In this document: positions 6,237-8,828 of the stretch, piece by piece
Numbering within the stretch: position 1 is the stretch's first letter
Layout: each line of letters opens with the position of its first letter
Origin: Alkanindiges sp.
GTDB taxonomy: Bacteria; Pseudomonadota; Gammaproteobacteria; Pseudomonadales; Moraxellaceae
Assembly (NCBI GenBank): GCA_030152125.1
Contig: JASLIR010000148.1
Span: forward strand, 1-8,828
Reading direction: 5' to 3'
DNA length: 8,828 nucleotides
Made by a program: the position numbers and the translations under genes
The notes under the pieces: model-generated
Database searches by the model: none
Told to the model about the DNA's origin: nothing
Seen by the model: the letters and a program-made list of their open reading frames with translations, nothing else

Positions 6237-8828
6237 ATGTTAGGCGCGTGTGAAGATGACCTGCAAAAGCCGCATGACGGGCGTATCCGTTTAAATACCA
6301 GCAAGCTGAAAGCACAGCGCAGGCTATCCGGCATGAGCCAGGAGGCACTGGCGCTGCATAGCTTTGAACTGAAAATCTATTTGTCCATTGCATCCATCAA
6401 GCGGGCGGAATCCGGTAAGGCCGTGCTGTACCGCACCGCCAAGCAGTTTGCCAAACTGTATGACATTGCCATTGAAGAGCTGGTGATTGCTGAGGAAGCA
6501 GTAACCTTGCCGCCGGCCAGTGCCGGGCAGGCAGCCGCATTAACTGTGCAGTTGGCCCCACAGTTGGGCGATACTGTCGCAGGCATGCAGCGTCTGTTGC
6601 ACAGTACGGATGACAGTCGTAATACCATCTGTTTAAGCCTGCAGATTCCAGACACGCTCTGGCAGCAGGTGCAGTCCGGTTTGCAGGCGCGCTTTCCACA
6701 TGTGCTGTTGTCGTACCATGTCATTCGTGATGGTTTGCAGTTGCACCTGCTGTTTGGTAGCCAGCACGCCAGTCAGTCAACAATTGCCTATAGTTTCCGT
6801 TATGCGTGGGTGCTGTTCAACAGCCTGGCGGATATGAGCAGCAATACAGTCTTATGGTTGCGCAGTGCACAATGGTATAGCCACAGCAATCAGCTCAAGT
6901 TCCACACATTGCATCATCAGGATTTATCGCAACAGCCAATTGCAGAAGCATATACTGCGGAGCACCTGCCGCTGGATTCCCTCGCTGAAAAGAGTCAGCC
7001 GGTATTATGGATAGAGCGCGGTCTGCATGCCGGGTTTAGCCGGCAGGCATATTTGCAGGATAGCCATCCGCATTATTTGCGTTTTATAAAGCTGAGTGAG
7101 CACAGCCAGCATTGTCCGGCCTTTCAGCACATGGATATGGGCTATGCCTGCCCGCAGTGTCAGGAGGGGATGGATCAACTGATCCTGTATGGCCGCGAGC
7201 GTGAATTACTGTTGATGAAAATGGCCCTGCAGGAGGTATTGCAGGATCAACTGACCACGGTGCTGTATATTCGCGGCGTGGCCGGGGTGGGTAAATCCCG
7301 CCTGATTGAAGAGTTTGTTAATACGGCACGCGCGCATGAGTTACGCTGCCATCACTGCTGGGTGTCGGATAGCCGGCACGAATTCCAGCAAAGCCTGCTG
7401 GCGCAACTGTTATTTAATGCGCTGGAAATCCCTTTGCCGGAACGCCATAACCCACAGTATGTGCAGGCTGTGCTGGGCAGGCTGCATTTATCCGCCCTGC
7501 AGGCAACTGCGTTGTTATTGCTGATGCAGCTAAGCCCGGAGAATGAAGACCCGCTGTATACGGCGCTGTCGCTGGCAGCACGCGATACCTTAAAGCTGGA
7601 GGCAGTGGCTTCGGTACTGATGCAACTGAGTATCCAGCAGCCTTTGTTACTGGTGATTGAAGATGTTCACTGGGCCAGCCAGCTGGATCTGGATGCGGTG
7701 GCCCGTTTGTTAACACTCACCCAGGCAGCGCCGCTGATCTGGCTGTTAAGTTCACGCCATGAGCAGGACCCGCTGGAGCAGCATTTACGCCACAGCATTG
7801 TGGATTTAAGTTTTACCCTGCTGGATTTGTCACCATTACGTGCTGCCGATGCGCGGCAGCTGGCGGCACAATTTAGTGATGTAGAGCCGGCATACCGGGA
7901 AAAATGTATTCAGCATGCCAATGGCAACCCGCTGTTTTTAACCCAGCTTTTGTTGTCCAGACACATGGATAGCCTGCCGGCCACCCTGGCGCATCTGGTG
8001 CAAAGCAAGCTGGATGTATTGTCCTCGCTGGACCGGCTGGTATTGCGTTATGCCTCGGTGGCAGGGCGGCAGGTGTCACTGGCGCAAATACAGGCAGTGC
8101 TGGGGACTGACAGTTACAGCTTTGCTCCGTTAATCCAGTATTACCTGATGCGTGCACAAGGGCAGGACTATGTGTTTGTGCATCACCTGATTGCCATGTC
8201 GATTTATGATGCGCTGGAGGAAACCCAGCGCATTAACCTGCATTTAAGCTGGGCCGAGTATTATCAAAGCCGTGATGCGGCCAGCAGCGCCTTTCATTTT
8301 CACAAGGCTGCCGATGCCCGTGCCATTGCGCAATACCTGCTGGCTATACAGGACTATTATGGCCGGCTGGCCTATCAGGAAGCTTATCAGCTGATAGAGC
8401 AATGCCTGAGCATGGATGCTACGCTATTGCAGCCGGATGAAAGTTACCGCCTGCAATATATAGCTGCACAAACCGCCAACAAGCTGGGCCTAACCCGGCA
8501 GGCACGCGATTATTACCAGCAGGCCATGCAGTTGGCACCGACACAAAAACAGCAGCTAACTGCGGCCATTGGCTTAATCCGCACGCTGAATATTCTGGAA
8601 GAACGTCAGGCGGAACTGGCCCTGCTGGAACAGTTGATGCCACAGGCAGAAGCGCAACAGGATACCGAGCTGCTGGCACAGCTGTATAACATCAAGGGTA
8701 ACCTGAGCTTTTATCTGGGCAATATTGCCGCCTGCAAGGACTGCCATGAACAGGCTATTCAGTATGCTGAAAAGAGTGGCCTGCAGGAAATCCGTGTGCG
8801 CTCCTTTGGCGGGCTGGGCGATGCCAGT
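6237..8828 (+). CDS. XRE-type HTH / STAND ATPase / TPR signalling protein (3'-truncated by window edge)
   Basis: An open frame of 864 codons without a stop, continuing past the window. Domains: XRE-like helix-turn-helix (about 16-85; LKAQRRLSGMSQEAL, IKRAESGKAVLYRTAKQFAKLYDI); a middle region (about 128-290) whose RDGLQLHLLFGSQHA resembles the GDG...FG core of class III nucleotide cyclases but lacks expected metal-binding residues; a CPAFQ...CPQC cluster (293-308); a P-loop ATPase starting at LYGRERELLL with Walker A GVAGVGKS (347-354) and Walker B LLLVIEDVHWA (470-480); a helical arm with FVHHLIAMSIYDAL (647-660); then TPR-like repeats (about 739-768, 812-848). GRERE...GKSRL, EDVHWA and the FRHALI-like motif are typical of STAND ATPases, which act as nucleotide-driven switches with TPRs as the sensor. 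It is likely a cytoplasmic DNA-binding regulator. ATG 6237 has AGGA at 7-nt spacing; the in-frame ATG at 6231 is too close to that site. Ligand and targets are unknown. Confidence 0.85.
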   Translation, partial: MLGACEDDLQKPHDGRIRLNTSKLKAQRRLSGMSQEALALHSFELKIYLSIASIKRAESGKAVLYRTAKQFAKLYDIAIEELVIAEEAVTLPPASAGQAAALTVQLAPQLGDTVAGMQRLLHSTDDSRNTICLSLQIPDTLWQQVQSGLQARFPHVLLSYHVIRDGLQLHLLFGSQHASQSTIAYSFRYAWVLFNSLADMSSNTVLWLRSAQWYSHSNQLKFHTLHHQDLSQQPIAEAYTAEHLPLDSLAEKSQPVLWIERGLHAGFSRQAYLQDSHPHYLRFIKLSEHSQHCPAFQHMDMGYACPQCQEGMDQLILYGRERELLLMKMALQEVLQDQLTTVLYIRGVAGVGKSRLIEEFVNTARAHELRCHHCWVSDSRHEFQQSLLAQLLFNALEIPLPERHNPQYVQAVLGRLHLSALQATALLLLMQLSPENEDPLYTALSLAARDTLKLEAVASVLMQLSIQQPLLLVIEDVHWASQLDLDAVARLLTLTQAAPLIWLLSSRHEQDPLEQHLRHSIVDLSFTLLDLSPLRAADARQLAAQFSDVEPAYREKCIQHANGNPLFLTQLLLSRHMDSLPATLAHLVQSKLDVLSSLDRLVLRYASVAGRQVSLAQIQAVLGTDSYSFAPLIQYYLMRAQGQDYVFVHHLIAMSIYDALEETQRINLHLSWAEYYQSRDAASSAFHFHKAADARAIAQYLLAIQDYYGRLAYQEAYQLIEQCLSMDATLLQPDESYRLQYIAAQTANKLGLTRQARDYYQQAMQLAPTQKQQLTAAIGLIRTLNILEERQAELALLEQLMPQAEAQQDTELLAQLYNIKGNLSFYLGNIAACKDCHEQAIQYAEKSGLQEIRVRSFGGLGDAS

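Noticed and set aside
6377..8679. Long minus-strand open frames opposite the STAND gene (for example 6377-6724, 7414-7716, 7873-8157)
   Set aside because: They lie antisense to one continuous 864-codon frame with clear domain motifs, and their compositions look like shadows with no recognisable domain or RBS.

Overview
The window reads as proteobacterial chromosome. The evidence is a YejE/YejF peptide-transporter pair that aligns well with the Escherichia coli proteins from memory, Shine-Dalgarno-led starts, tight gene spacing and intrinsic terminators. I lean towards Gammaproteobacteria (a beta-proteobacterium is possible) and cannot name a genus. No tRNA, rRNA, CRISPR array, transposase or integrase was recognised.

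Layout. (1) Bases 1-2711, plus strand: the 3' part of yejE (its start lies outside the window), yejF overlapping it by 23 bp, then a 67-codon small membrane protein 63 bp later. This looks like the tail of a yejABEF-type peptide-uptake operon. (2) Bases 2712-4336: a 149-bp gap holding a hairpin with a T-run, then a membrane-anchored phospholipase-D-superfamily protein. (3) Bases 4337-4817: an AT-rich convergent intergenic region with a perfect 22-bp tandem duplication and two strong hairpin terminators. (4) Bases 4818-5795, minus strand: a 325-aa protein fusing three bulb-type lectin repeats to an aerolysin/ETX-MTX2-like pore-forming domain. (5) Bases 5796-6236: a 441-bp divergent intergenic region with several dyad symmetries. 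(6) From 6237 to the window end, plus strand: a very large open gene of at least 864 codons, truncated by the window edge. It encodes an XRE-type helix-turn-helix, a middle region that may be a decayed class III cyclase domain, a STAND-type P-loop ATPase and TPR repeats.

How the parts may work together. The left half looks like housekeeping: oligopeptide import at the inner membrane and phospholipid metabolism. The right half looks accessory: a sugar-targeted pore-forming toxin candidate transcribed divergently from a large signal-sensing STAND regulator candidate, with possible operators between them. The lectin-toxin assignment rests on clear sequence motifs. The idea that the STAND protein controls the toxin rests on gene arrangement only.
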